Shown here in pieces: positions 1 to 10,478 of a stretch of 64,000 nucleotides of DNA (the first letter of the stretch is position 1; each line of letters begins with the position of its first letter). Made by a program: the position numbers and the translations under genes. This DNA is from Nansenia antarctica (lineage: Eukaryota; Chordata; Actinopteri; Argentiniformes; Microstomatidae): assembly GCA_963989245.1 (NCBI GenBank), contig OZ022340.1:33577210-33641209 (forward strand). Reading direction: 5' to 3'. A model generated the notes under the pieces. It was not told the origin of the DNA and did not search any database. It saw nothing but the letters and a program-made list of their open reading frames with translations.

Positions 1-217
1 ACAGGCAACCGGTGAAAATCACAGGCATATGGGCTACCATGTCAGGTAAAATAGTCTTACTGAAAGACCTTGTATAAAAAATATTGATGGGAATCTATAG
101 CCTGTATACCTTAATACTTGATGTCTTTTATTTTCAGAGAATCCACAGCTCCTGTTTGAAGGGACCGTGTTCCTGCCACTCCACAGAGAAGATCCCCTGA
201 CAGGCTGTGAAGAGTAG
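1..217 (+). pseudogene. Exon-like blocks at the left window edge (partial)
   Basis: Holds the last 45 bp of the first exon-like block, an intron-like stretch of 92 bp (GTAAAATAG...TTTTCAG, 46-137), and the second block to the TAG at 215-217. See the copy at 3515-3881. Confidence 0.35.
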
Positions 218-984
218 GGAGCTTCTCTTCCCACCCTCAGCCATCACTGACACCCTCCTGTTCCTACATCATAAATGTTTTTGGGAACCACGCCAACTTG
301 TTGGGATAGGTATGAAGTCAACTGCCACCAATGGGCAATACTGTGAAATTGTTGATAAAAGAGTAGTCCACAACATCAGGAACACATGCTACCTGAAGAA
401 TAGGTTTCTCCACTCTCATATGGAGTAACTCTCCCATGTCACACTGTGATGGTGGTCATTGTAGTCTGTCTGGGATGGAGGATGTCAGTGTAGTCTCTTT
501 CAGAAGGACAGTTTAGTCTCTCTGTGGTGGAGGGGAATCTTGGGGGAGTTGTTACACAACACATTCTTGTTTATTTATTTATTTGTATTTTACATAATTA
601 GAGTTAGTAGATTTGTGACAGCCCCCCAGTGTGTCTGAATTGGAGTCCTAGTATACTGTACTTCCAAATGGTTTAGCATGGGGGGTCAGGTTCAGTACTA
701 GATTTGGGCCGAGGTCCAATAGTGTCCTACCTACAAAAGGTTTTGTACATATAATAATTTTGTTCATATAATAATGTTGTACACATAATCATTTTGTTCC
801 TATTTATAATAGTTCCTGCAATTTCCTGTAAATGTCTTTATCAATTAGTAATCCACAGTATGATTATGTATTTGTGTATGTTGTTTTTTAAATAATAAAA
901 TGCTGAGACAATACTATGACATTCATTGTGTTCTTCATATTTCCAAGACATCTCAAGACATCTTAAGACATCTTCATATTTCTG

Positions 985-1200
985 TGTGAATACATGTAAA
1001 TAAATGGCATTTAGGAAAAGACAAAGCACTCTCACACAAGTATACTTTTGATAAAATAAGCTGTATTTCCATGCAGGAAAATCAGTCCAATAACATGTGA
1101 ATAAATGTAAATAAATGGCATTTAGGAAAAGACAAAGCACAAGTATACTTTTGATCAAATAAGCTGTATTTCCAAGCAGGAAAATCAGTCCAATAACATC
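985..1200. repeat. 112-bp direct duplication inside the unit
   Basis: Two nearly equal halves start with 'gtgaata..atgtaaataaatgg' and end with 'gaaaatcagtccaataacat'. They differ by an 8-bp gap (TCTCACAC) and a few bases. The duplication is present in every segment, so it predates array growth. Confidence 0.85.
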
Positions 1201-1459
1201 GCTAAGTCTGTTATTGTCATTGTTTGTACCAGTGATTAAGCCATAGGGCACTTAGTAACACATGGCTACTTGGTATGTAGGAGATCTCATCTGTCACTCA
1301 CGGTCAATGTCACCTCCCTTTTCTTCCTTGAACCTCCCACGTCAGGTGGTGCGACTGTCTATGGACTATTATCCAATCACGTCTTCAACAATTGCACTCC
1401 GATACGACGGACCCCCTTTAGTAATGACTTACGCCAAATTGGTGCAACCCAGGCCAGAT

Positions 1460-1472
1460 CTTTACTTTGTAC
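1460..1472 (-). terminator. snRNA 3'-box-like element, copy 1
   Basis: About 8-20 nt beyond the U1 3' end the minus strand reads GTACAAAGTAAAGA, close to the known snRNA 3' box (GTTT, 0-3 nt, AAARNNAGA), which directs Integrator-dependent 3' end formation. The same element follows the other copies except 47731-47895, where a transposon splits it. Confidence 0.6.
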
Positions 1473-1479
1473 AATTTAT

Positions 1480-1644
1480 CCGGGGAGAGCGCGAACGCAG
1501 TCCCCCACTACCAGAAATTATGCAATCGAGATTTCTACATTTGAGAAATTCGATGGGGTCAGTACAGCCGAATGTGCAATGGCTGAGCCTCGCCCATGGT
1601 GAACCACCTTCTTGATCATGGTGTCTCCCTTGCCAGGTAAGTAT
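1480..1644 (-). ncRNA. U1 spliceosomal snRNA, copy 1
   Basis: U1 snRNA pairs with 5' splice sites and founds the U1 snRNP. Read on the minus strand, the 165-nt gene begins ATACTTACCTGGCA, the invariant 5' end complementary to splice donors. Stem-loop I carries GATCAAGAAGG (U1-70K type). Stem-loop II carries ATTGCAC (U1A type) between pairing arms CAGCC/GGCTG. Stem-loop III is changed on both arms but still pairs. The Sm-like site is AATTTCTGG (nt 126-134), and the 3' stem-loop is close to the vertebrate consensus as I remember it. Downstream, AAAGTAAAGA resembles the snRNA 3' box. Copy-specific: nt 72 is A, and the penultimate base is G rather than T. Whether it is expressed cannot be judged here; it may be an embryonic or variant U1. 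Confidence 0.93.
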
Positions 1645-1735
1645 GAGTTGTACACGTCGGTCGTGGGCAAGTGACTGTGGTGCACAAACTACGGGTCCAC
1701 GGTGTGGCTCAGTCATTTCCCCATCATGCATTGCG
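1645..1735 (-). promoter_or_regulatory. U1 promoter, copy 1: possible PSE and SPH/ZNF143 site
   Basis: Plus strand 1718-1735 (TCCCCATCATGCATTGCG) fits the SPH/Staf (ZNF143) consensus at all but one position as I remember it; ZNF143 activates vertebrate snRNA genes. At -37 to -54 the minus strand reads GGACCCGTAGTTTGTGCA, a plausible but imperfect proximal sequence element at about the right distance. No octamer (ATGCAAAT) was seen nearby. The SPH call is firm and the PSE call tentative. Confidence 0.65.
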
Positions 1736-2010
1736 GCATATATAACATGTACAGCTACAGCATATTTTACAGTCCATCTGAGATCTTAAACTAAGCAAGA
1801 ACACTGTATATCCGCCAGTATAACGAATAGAGTTCAGACGCATCGGCCAAATGGATTCAATGTGTTTTCTTTAATGTGTCGTTCCTTGTTTGTGAGTGAG
1901 AGTCGAGAGGACCGTGAGACACCCGGCTGCAATGCCGACATTGAACACAGGGAGAGTGGCGGCGCTGTTGCACACTAATTTGACTAGAAGCCGAGTCTAT
2001 CGTCGTGCAA

Positions 2011-2130
2011 TGTCCATACTCACTACGCGTTGTGATTGACAGTGTCCATACTCGCTACGCCAATCAGATGACAGTGTCCATACTCGCTACACCAATCAGA
2101 TGGCAGAGCCGAGTATAGACATCCCAATCA
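2011..2130 (+). promoter_or_regulatory. CCAAT-box cluster, segment 1
   Basis: Three CCAATCAGAT motifs (about 2060, 2092 and 2124) sit in a tandem of about 30 bp with 'tgtccatactcgctac' between them. Such clusters are typical NF-Y promoters. About 125 bp downstream CGAGTGAGTAAC offers a splice-donor-like site (GT at 2256), so a plus-strand transcript with a short non-coding first exon is possible, running divergently from U1 and towards the exon-like blocks at 3515-3881. The promoter role is inferred. Confidence 0.45.
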
Positions 2131-3021
2131 GATACCGGTTTGACTGTTTGTCCCGCCTTCAGCACAGAGGTTTGACTGTTTGAATGAAGACAGTCACACC
2201 TTCAGCACAGAGCGAGCTGAGCAGAAGAGCGATCAGACTCTAGCCTTCAAAACGAGTGAGTAACTAAGTCATTTTGATATTAATATTTAATATTTTAATA
2301 AGTCAAAGTATTTCTGTGTAAATGAAGCAATGTCCTTCACGAAGCATGCTAGTTAGCGCGTTAGCTAGTTCTTTTCACTCCGAGCAGTGTCGACATCGAT
2401 GGGGGTCTCCAATTGACTCCATTCAAAGTGATTTACATTCCCTGTCCTCTCCCCTGTCCGGACACATTTGAATTTTCACCGTAAGCCCCGGTAAGGCGAC
2501 GTTATTAACCCGCAAAGAGTGTATCCCGGGCACCGTCTTTGTCCGCGAATAACACCGGCTAACGCTGGCTAGGAAGGTGGTAAAAATACAAGACTATGCT
2601 GGATAACTCCACCATCAGTATACGGTCAGTTTGAAACATCAGGCATCATTCTGGCACCCCGGGAAGTAATGTTTTGAACCCCGAGAGCATGCATATATGT
2701 CTATCCGAAAATAGTACACTCTCCTCGGCCACTGCACGCGCCTCTCCTCGGTAACGTGGAGGAACGAAAAGCTTACAGCACCGTGTATTCAGCACGGTTC
2801 TTTGCCGGCGTGAAAGCCCTATCCTATCCCTCTGCCTCTCCACTCAATTAATCCTTTATTCATTCATTCATTCATGTATGAATCCACCCATTAGTCCATT
2901 ATGGACAGTGCGCTAGTTATGGGTGATTGTCAAATGTTTCAGATTTACACATGATTGGTGAAGATGATATGTACTGTCTGTCAGACCATATATCTTTTTT
3001 TTTATTCTGGCCCAATATGAT

Positions 3022-3508
3022 TTTCTCTCTCTCCTCCTCTCTCACCCTTATGTCTCTCTCTCCTCCTCTCCTCCTCATGTCTCTCTCTCCTCCTCATGTC
3101 TCTCTCCTCCTCTCTCACTCTCATGTCTCTCTCTCCTCCTCTCTCACTCTCATGTCTCTCTCCTCCTCTCTCACCCTCATGTCTCTCTCTCCTCCTCTCT
3201 CACTCATGTCTCTCTCTCCTCCTCTCTCACTCTCATGTCTCTCTCCTCCTCTCTCACTCTCATGTCTCTCTCCTCCTCTCTCACTCTCATGTCTCTCTCT
3301 CCTCCTCATGTCTCTCTCTCCTCCTCATGTCTCTCTCCTCCTTATGTCTCTCTCCTCCTCTCCTCCTCATGTCTCTCTCTCCTCCTTATGTCTCTCCCCT
3401 CCTTATGTCTCTCTCCTCCTCTCCTCCTCATGTCTCTCTCTCTCCTCCTTATGTCTCTCTCCTCCTTATGTCTCTCTCCTCCTTATGTCTCTCTCCTCCT
3501 CCTCTCTC
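3022..3508. repeat. Pyrimidine-rich minisatellite, segment 1
   Basis: About 490 bp of irregular repeats built from CTCTCTCCTCCT, CTCTCACTCT and CATGTCT or TTATGTCT blocks, almost pure C/T on the plus strand. It ends in CTCTCTGGTAG directly before the exon-like block at 3515, so it could act as an extended polypyrimidine tract. Long open frames here in both directions are low-complexity Ser/Leu or Arg/Glu repeats and not credible genes. Confidence 0.9.
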
Positions 3509-3514
3509 TGGTAG

Positions 3515-3881
3515 TTCAAGGATGAGGTGGTGAAGGAGGTGGTGGAGAGGATGTGTAATGACTTCTCTGGCCAGTGCTGCACCCACAAAGCTGCACCCAC
3601 AAAAAGAAAAAAATGTGGAGACAATGCCAACCCAACTCAACCCTACTTGGTGAAGACAGGAACCACAGGCAACCGGTGAAAATCACAGGCATATGGGCTA
3701 CCATGTCAGGTAAAATAGTCTTACTGAAAGACCTTGTATAAAAAATATTGATGGGAATCTATAGCCTGTATACCTTAATACTTGATGTCTTTTATTTTCA
3801 GAGAATCCACAGCTCCTGTTTGAAGGGACCGTGTTCCTGCCACTCCACAGAGAAGATCCCCTGACAGGCTGTGAAGAGTAG
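3515..3881 (+). pseudogene. Two exon-like blocks of an unrecognised gene, copy 2
   Basis: Block A (3515-3709) follows a polypyrimidine tract ending TAG and opens with FKDEVVKEVVERMCNDF. It ends at CAG|GTAAAA, followed by a 92-bp intron-like stretch ending TATTTTCAG. Block B (3802-3881) can read NPQLLFEGTVFLPLH...GCEE and then TAG. Joining at these sites gives ITGIWATMSENPQLL, but that frame differs from the FKDEV frame, which stops at CGGTGA near 3677. The gene therefore looks frameshifted or only partly real. An AATAAA follows about 680 bp downstream (near 4558). I do not recognise the family. Confidence 0.4.
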
Positions 3882-5143
3882 GGAGCTTCTCTTCCCACCC
3901 TCAGCCATCACTGACACCCTCCTGTTCCTACATCATAAATGTTTTTGGGAACCACGCCAACTTGTTGGGATAGGTATGAAGTCAACTGCCACCAATGGGC
4001 AATACTGTGAAATTGTTGATAAAAGAGTAGTCCACAACATCAGGAACACATGCTACCTGAAGAATAGGTTTCTCCACTCTCATATGGAGTAACTCTCCCA
4101 TGTCACACTGTGATGGTGGTCATTGTAGTCTGTCTGGGATGGAGGATGTCAGTGTAGTCTCTTTCAGAAGGACAGTTTAGTCTCTCTGTGGTGGAGGGGA
4201 ATCTTGGGGGAGTTGTTAAACAACACATTCTTGTTTATTTATTTATTTGTATTTTACATAATTAGAGTTAGTAGATTTGTGACAGCCCCCCAGTGTGTCT
4301 GAATTGGAGTCCTAGTATACTGTACTTCCAAATGGTTTAGCATGGGGGGTCAGGTTCAGTACTAGATTTGGGCCGAGGTCCAATAGTGTCCTACCTACAA
4401 AAGGTTTTGTACATATAATAATTTTGTTCATATAATAATGTTGTACACATAATCATTTTGTTCCTATTTATAATAGTTCCTGCAATTTCCTGTAAATGTC
4501 TTTATCAATTAGTAATCCACAGTATGATTATGTATTTGTGTATGTTGTTTTTTAAATAATAAAATGCTGAGACAATACTATGACATTCATTGTGTTCTTC
4601 ATATTTCCAAGACATCTCAAGACATCTTAAGACATCTTCATATTTCTGTGTGAATAAATGTAAATAAATGGCATTTAGGAAAAGACAAAGCACTCTCACA
4701 CAAGTATACTTTTGATAAAATAAGCTGTATTTCCATGCAGGAAAATCAGTCCAATAACATGTGAATAAATGTAAATAAATGGCATTTAGGAAAAGACAAA
4801 GCACAAGTATACTTTTGATCAAATAAGCTGTATTTCCAAGCAGGAAAATCAGTCCAATAACATCGCTAAGTCTGTTATTGTCATTGTTTGTACCAGTGAT
4901 TAAGCCATAGGGCACTTAGTAACACATGGCTACTTGGTATGTAGGAGATCTCATCTGTCACTCACGGTCAATGTCACCTCCCTTTTCTTCCTTGAACCTC
5001 CCACGTCAGGTGGTGCGACTGTCTATGGACTATTATCCAATCACGTCTTCAACAATTGCACTCCGATACGACGGACCCCCTTTAGTAATGACTTACGCCA
5101 AATTGGTGCAACCCAGGCCAGATCTTTACTTTGTACAATTTAT

Positions 5144-5231
5144 CAGGGGAGAGCGCGAACGCAGTCCCACACTACCAGAAATTATGCAATCGAGATTTCT
5201 ACATTTGAGAAATTCGATGGGGTCAATACAG
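5144..5231 (-). pseudogene. U1 snRNA copy 2, cut by a LINE
   Basis: Only the 3' part of U1 (about nt 78-165) remains: the stem-loop III region, Sm-like site and 3' stem-loop. Upstream on the minus strand it joins the 3' end of a Tx1-like LINE, so the 5' splice-site-pairing end, stem-loops I and II and the promoter are lost. nt 84 is T instead of C. Confidence 0.92.
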
Positions 5232-6924
5232 GTGTTTTTTATTGGTTTTTATAAAAACACAACACCGTATATACAATCAATTAATCAAACAATCAGACAT
5301 TTAAGACATTACATTCAACAACAACCAACATTAAACTAACTAAAGTGCTCAGTGTTCAGTGTATTGTCCAGTGTAGTGTAATGTTCAGTGTTCAGTGTTC
5401 AGTGTCCAGGTTCCAGTGTCGGTAGGAGGCAGGGGTAAAAAACCTGTTCGCTGTGCATCCGGGAAAAAAATTCCCCTGCAGCCCTCTAGTTGTAGAGCGA
5501 CTACTATCCAGTTTGCCCACCAGTGCAAAGCCGTGGCTCCCCCACCTCCCTCCCCCGAGGGACCCCACACACCCGACTCACCCGACCCGCCCCACCACCG
5601 GCGCATCCGGCCCAGCCCACCAGGCTCAGACTCCTGTAGCCCTTCACGAGGCTAGCCGGACCAGGCGCCCCAGCGGCGGAGCAGATCGAGCACGCAGGCC
5701 GACCAGAGGCCCCTGAGGAGAGGCCCAGAGAGCTCGGCGCATGGCAGGCAAGCAGAGGCGAAAAACCTGTACACAGCTTTTCCAGGGAAAAAGCTCCCTG
5801 GCTCTTCTCAGCTTGTTCCGGGCTGGGGGTTGGGGGTTGGCGGGTAGGGGACTGGGCCTGTAGCTGGGGGCCTGGAGTTGGGGGGGGGTGGCCCGGAACA
5901 GGGGGTTTGGGGTCGCTGAGTTGGAACCTGGGGTTGGTGCTGGGGTGACGTGGTGGTTCCCGCCGGTCTCTGCTCCTGGGTCTGGAAGCCTGGGTAGGTG
6001 TCAGAGCTGGATATGACATGTGCCTGAAAAGATACAGGAGTGAGAGAAGGGAGGTGTGCATGGTTTGTGTAGTGTGCATTTTGGTGTCAGGCGGGTGATC
6101 TGTACTTCCCTGTGACCCAGTGGTGTTGGTCATCCTGGTGCTGGTGGTGCTGGCAGAGACGGCTGGTTCGGCTGTGGGTTGTGTGTGGTGATATTCTGGT
6201 GAGGGTAGGAAGTGGGTCAGTGCTGTGTACATGTGTAGGTGGTGGAAGGTGCAGTAAACTTCCCTGTTGGTGTTGTGCGCTGCTCCTCTCCTGGTCCTTG
6301 TGATGGTGATACTGCTGACCAGGGCTTGTGCTGGAACGGTGGTGAAGGTGATAGTGCAGGAACTGGTGGTGTAGTGAGGTAGGCCCGGGGTGGGGGGGGG
6401 TTGGTCGATGCGGCGCGGCATGGGGGGGGGTTTAGAGGATGACGTCCTTCCATCTCTCCACCCCCCACACCGCTCTTGCTTGATCCGGGTTATTTTTAAA
6501 GTCAACAATAGCATGGTCCCTGAGGTAGAGGGTGATTCTCCTCCTCAGGGTTGTCAGGTGGACGCTCTGTTTCTGATAGACCCTGATGTTCCTCGTCTCC
6601 CAGAGTACCTGCTTGACGGCGCTGATGATCCTCCACTCTTGTTGTAGTTGGGGGGTTGTGCACCCCCCGGGAGGACCATACAGGATGTTCTCGCCCGTCA
6701 AGCGGGGCAGGGTCAGCAGGCTGTTTAGGGAGACAGAGGGAACAAACAGGGCCCAGACCCGCCTGGCCACGGGGCACTCACAGAACAGGTGGTTAATGTG
6801 TTCTGTGTCCGTGCATCCGTGGGGGCATTTCTCAGTCGTTGCGATGTGCCGCCTATGCAAGAATTCCCTAGTGGGGAGACAACCATGAGCAGCCATCCAG
6901 GCAATGTCTTTTTGTTTATTGTTA
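5232..6924 (-). mobile_element. Tx1-like LINE, 5'-truncated, joined to U1 (segment 2)
   Basis: About 1.7 kb of the 3' end of the same LINE family as 11481-18817, in minus orientation. Its 3' end (minus strand ...CCAATAAAAAACAC) abuts U1 nt 78. Its 5' truncation point, the AAGGTAAGGTGGTAAG filler and the GTGAAATTGTTGATAAA flank (6940-6956) are those of LINE#1. Near the 3' tip it carries LINE#2-type bases (CACAACACCGTATATAC), while further in it has LINE#1-type bases (GACCAGAGG, CTTTTCCAG). It is best read as a recombinant of two insertions. Confidence 0.92.
6432..6924 (-). pseudogene. LINE ORF2 C-terminal fragment (segment 2)
   Basis: Encodes about the last 160 residues of ORF2, from NKQKDIAW (near residue 967) to KDVIL, including the zinc-knuckle motif CPHGC...H...C. 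The endonuclease and reverse transcriptase are missing. The open frame continues 5' into unit sequence (to 7034) only by chance. Confidence 0.9.
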
Positions 6925-8076
6925 AGGTAAGGTGGTAAGGTGAAATTGTTGATAAAAGAGTAGTCCACAACATCAGGAACACATGCTACCTGAAGAATAG
7001 GTTTCTCCACTCTCATATGGAGTAACTCTCCCATGTCACACTGTGATGGTGGTCATTGTAGTCTGTCTGGGATGGAGGATGTCAGTGTAGTCTCTTTCAG
7101 AAGGACAGTTTAGTCTCTCTGTGGTGGAGGGGAATCTTGGGGGAGTTGTTACACAACACATTCTTGTTTATTTATTTATTTGTATTTTACATAATTAGAG
7201 TTAGTAGATTTGTGACAGCCCCCCAGTGTGTCTGAATTGGAGTCCTAGTATACTGTACTTCCAAATGGTTTAGCATGGGGGGTCAGGTTCAGTACTAGAT
7301 TTGGGCCGAGGTCCAATAGTGTCCTACCTACAAAAGGTTTTGTACATATAATAATTTTGTTCATATAATAATGTTGTACACATAATCATTTTGTTCCTAT
7401 TTATAATAGTTCCTGCAATTTCCTGTAAATGTCTTTATCAATTAGTAATCCACAGTATGATTATGTATTTGTGTATGTTGTTTTTTAAATAATAAAATGC
7501 TGAGACAATACTATGACATTCATTGTGTTCTTCATATTTCCAAGACATCTCAAGACATCTTAAGACATCTTCATATTTCTGTGTGAATAAATGTAAATAA
7601 ATGGCATTTAGGAAAAGACAAAGCACTCTCACACAAGTATACTTTTGATAAAATAAGCTGTATTTCCATGCAGGAAAATCAGTCCAATAACATGTGAATA
7701 AATGTAAATAAATGGCATTTAGGAAAAGACAAAGCACAAGTATACTTTTGATCAAATAAGCTGTATTTCCAAGCAGGAAAATCAGTCCAATAACATCGCT
7801 AAGTCTGTTATTGTCATTGTTTGTACCAGTGATTAAGCCATAGGGCACTTAGTAACACATGGCTACTTGGTATGTAGGAGATCTCATCTGTCACTCACGG
7901 TCAATGTCACCTCACTTTTCTTCCTTGAACCTCCCACGTCAGGTGGTGCGACTGTCTATGGACTATTATCCAATCACGTCTTCAACAATTGCACTCCGAT
8001 ACGACGGACCCCCTTTAGTAATGACTAACGCCAAATTGGTGCAACCCAGGCCAGATCTTTACTTTGTACAATTTAT

Positions 8077-8241
8077 CAGGGGAGAGCGCGAACGCAGTCC
8101 CCCACTACCAGAAATTATGCAATCGAGATTTCTACATTTGAGAAATTCGATGGGGTCAGTACAGCCGAAAGTGCAATGGCTGAGCCTCGCCCATGGTGAA
8201 CCACCTTCTTGATCATGGTGTCTCCCTTGCCAGGTAAGTAT
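8077..8241 (-). ncRNA. U1 spliceosomal snRNA, copy 3
   Basis: Complete 165-nt U1 gene. nt 72 is T (ATTGCACTTT in loop II) and the 3' end is CCCCTG. The promoter and 3' box match copy 1. It serves as the reference form for the central copies. Confidence 0.93.
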
Positions 8242-8332
8242 GAGTTGTACACGTCGGTCGTGGGCAAGTGACTGTGGTGCACAAACTACGGGTCCACGGT
8301 GTGGCTCAGTCATTTCCCCATCATGCATTGCG
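8242..8332 (-). promoter_or_regulatory. U1 promoter, copy 3
   Basis: Same SPH-like site (8315-8332) and possible PSE as copy 1. Confidence 0.63.
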
Positions 8333-8607
8333 GCATATATAACATGTACAGCTACAGCATATTTTACAGTCCATCTGAGATCTTAAACTAAGCAAGAACA
8401 CTGTATATCCGCCAGTATAACGAATAGAGTTCAGACGCATCGGCCAAATGGATTCAATGTGTTTTCTTTAATGTGTCGTTCCTTGTTTGTGAGTGAGAGT
8501 CGAGAGGACCGTGAGACACCCGGCTGCAATGCCGACATTGAACACAGGGAGAGTGGCGGCGCTGTTGCACACTAATTTGACTAGAAGCCGAGTCTATCGT
8601 CGTGCAA

Positions 8608-8727
8608 TGTCCATACTCACTACGCGTTGTGATTGACAGTGTCCATACTCGCTACGCCAATCAGATGACAGTGTCCATACTCGCTACACCAATCAGATGG
8701 CAGAGCCGAGTATAGACATCCCAATCA
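8608..8727 (+). promoter_or_regulatory. CCAAT-box cluster, segment 2
   Basis: Same three CCAAT motifs and downstream donor-like site as segment 1. Confidence 0.43.
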
Positions 8728-9618
8728 GATACCGGTTTGACTGTTTGTCCCGCCTTCAGCACAGAGGTTTGACTGTTTGAATGAAGACAGTCACGCCTTC
8801 AGCACAGAGCGAGCTGAGCAGAAGAGCGATCAGACTCTAGCCTTCAAAACGAGTGAGTAACTAAGTCATTTTGATATTAATATTTAATATTTTAATAAGT
8901 CAAAGTATTTCTGTGTAAATGAAGCAATGTCCTTCACGAAGCATGCTAGTTAGCGCGTTAGCTAGTTCTTTTCACTCCGAGCAGTGTCGACATCGATGGG
9001 GGTCTCCAATTGACTCCATTCAAAGTGATTTACATTCCCTGTCCTCTCCCCTGTCCGGACACATTTGAATTTTCACCGTAAGCCCCGGTAAGGCGACGTT
9101 ATTAACCCGCAAAGAGTGTATCCCGGGCACCGTCTTTGTCCGCGAATAACACCGGCTAACGCTGGCTAGGAAGGTGGTAAAAATACAAGACTATGCTGGA
9201 TAACTCCACCATCAGTATACGGTCAGTTTGAAACATCAGGCATCATTCTGGCACCCCGGGAAGTAATGTTTTGAACCCCGAGAGCATGCATATATGTCTA
9301 TCCGAAAATAGTACACTCTCCTCGGCCACTGCACGCGCCTCTCCTCGGTAACGTGGAGGAACGAAAAGCTTACAGCACCGTGTATTCAGCACGGTTCTTT
9401 GCCGGCGTGAAAGCCCTATCCTATCCCTCTGCCTCTCCACTCAATTAATCCTTTATTCATTCATTCATTCATGTATGAATCCACCCATTAGTCCATTATG
9501 GACAGTGCGCTAGTTATGGGTGATTGTCAAATGTTTCAGATTTACACATGATTGGTGAAGATGATATGTACTGTCTGTCAGACCATATATCTTTTTTTTT
9601 ATTCTGGCCCAATATGAT

Positions 9619-10105
9619 TTTCTCTCTCTCCTCCTCTCTCACCCTTATGTCTCTCTCTCCTCCTCTCCTCCTCATGTCTCTCTCTCCTCCTCATGTCTCT
9701 CTCCTCCTCTCTCACTCTCATGTCTCTCTCTCCTCCTCTCTCACTCTCATGTCTCTCTCCTCCTCTCTCACCCTCATGTCTCTCTCTCCTCCTCTCTCAC
9801 TCATATCTCTCTCTCCTCCTCTCTCACTCTCATGTCTCTCTCCTCCTCTCTCACTCTCATGTCTCTCTCCTCCTCTCTCACTCTCATGTCTCTCTCTCCT
9901 CCTCATGTCTCTCTCTCCTCCTCATGTCTCTCTCCTCCTTATGTCTCTCTCCTCCTCTCCTCCTCATGTCTCTCTCTCCTCCTTATGTCTCTCCCCTCCT
10001 TATGTCTCTCTCCTCCTCTCCTCCTCATGTCTCTCTCTCTCCTCCTTATGTCTCTCTCCTCCTTATGTCTCTCTCCTCCTTATGTCTCTCTCCTCCTCCT
10101 CTCTC
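9619..10105. repeat. Pyrimidine-rich minisatellite, segment 2
   Basis: Same tract and length as segment 1, with one ATGTCT changed to ATATCT near 9804. Confidence 0.9.
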
Positions 10106-10111
10106 TGGTAG

Positions 10112-10478
10112 TTCAAGGATGAGGTGGTGAAGGAGGTGGTGGAGAGGATGTGTAATGACTTCTCTGGCCAGTGCTGCACCCACAAAGCTGCACCCACAAA
10201 AAGAAAAAAATGTGGAGACAATGCCAACCCAACTCAACCCTACTTGGTGAAGACAGGAACCACAGGCAACCGGTGAAAATCACAGGCATATGGGCTACCA
10301 TGTCAGGTAAAATAGTCTTACTGAAAGACCTTGTATAAAAAATATTGATGGGAATCTATAGCCTGTATACCTTAATACTTGATGTCTTTTATTTTCAGAG
10401 AATCCACAGCTCCTGTTTGAAGGGACCGTGTTCCTGCCACTCCACAGAGAAGATCCCCTGACAGGCTGTGAAGAGTAG
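10112..10478 (+). pseudogene. Exon-like blocks, copy 3
   Basis: Same two blocks and splice-like sites as 3515-3881. The downstream 3'UTR-like sequence is interrupted by LINE#1 at 10621. Confidence 0.38.

Larger units (their letters stand above)
1..3664. repeat. U1 array unit, segment 1 (complete, no LINE)
   Basis: This is the first complete copy of the 3,664-bp tandem unit; position 1 matches 3665 and the match runs on almost without difference. Map: exon-like remnants to 217; an A/T-rich 3'UTR-like stretch with AATAAA at 894-899; an imperfect 112-bp direct duplication at about 985-1200; U1 gene at 1480-1644 (minus); U1 promoter to 1735; TATA-like ATATATAA near 1739; CCAAT cluster at 2011-2130; a GTGAGT donor-like site at 2256; a stretch at about 2385-2565 related to the transposon in segment 7; (ATTC)n near 2858; pyrimidine minisatellite at 3022-3508. 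I see no other gene in the gaps. Confidence 0.95.
3665..10261. repeat. U1 array segment 2 (recombinant, LINE-bearing, 6,597 bp)
   Basis: Unit positions 1-1567 are followed by a LINE (5232-6924), then by unit sequence that restarts near unit position 343 and runs to the end. The stretch of about 1.2 kb from unit 343 to 1567 is therefore present twice, once on each side of the LINE. The first U1 copy is cut by the LINE and the second (8077-8241) is intact. The gaps hold the same unit sequence as segment 1. Confidence 0.93.

Noticed and set aside
841..1251. 136-codon hydrophobic open frame on the minus strand, kept in every unit
   Set aside because: It is driven by A/T-rich sequence and the 112-bp internal duplication, has no domain, and is conserved only because whole units are nearly identical.
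1262..1615. 110-117 codon plus-strand frames starting near 1262 and 1270
   Set aside because: They run antisense through the U1 gene; conservation is explained by U1 and array identity.
2927..3533. Long Ser/Leu/Pro-rich open frames on the plus strand and Arg/Glu-rich frames on the minus strand in each pyrimidine tract
   Set aside because: They are translations of a simple C/T repeat, open in several frames at once and changing with repeat number.
5504..6514. 336-codon Pro/Thr/His-rich frame antisense to the plus strand, and similar frames in other LINE copies
   Set aside because: It lies in the LINE 3'UTR and overlaps the ORF2 end in another frame; composition is low complexity and copies differ in length.
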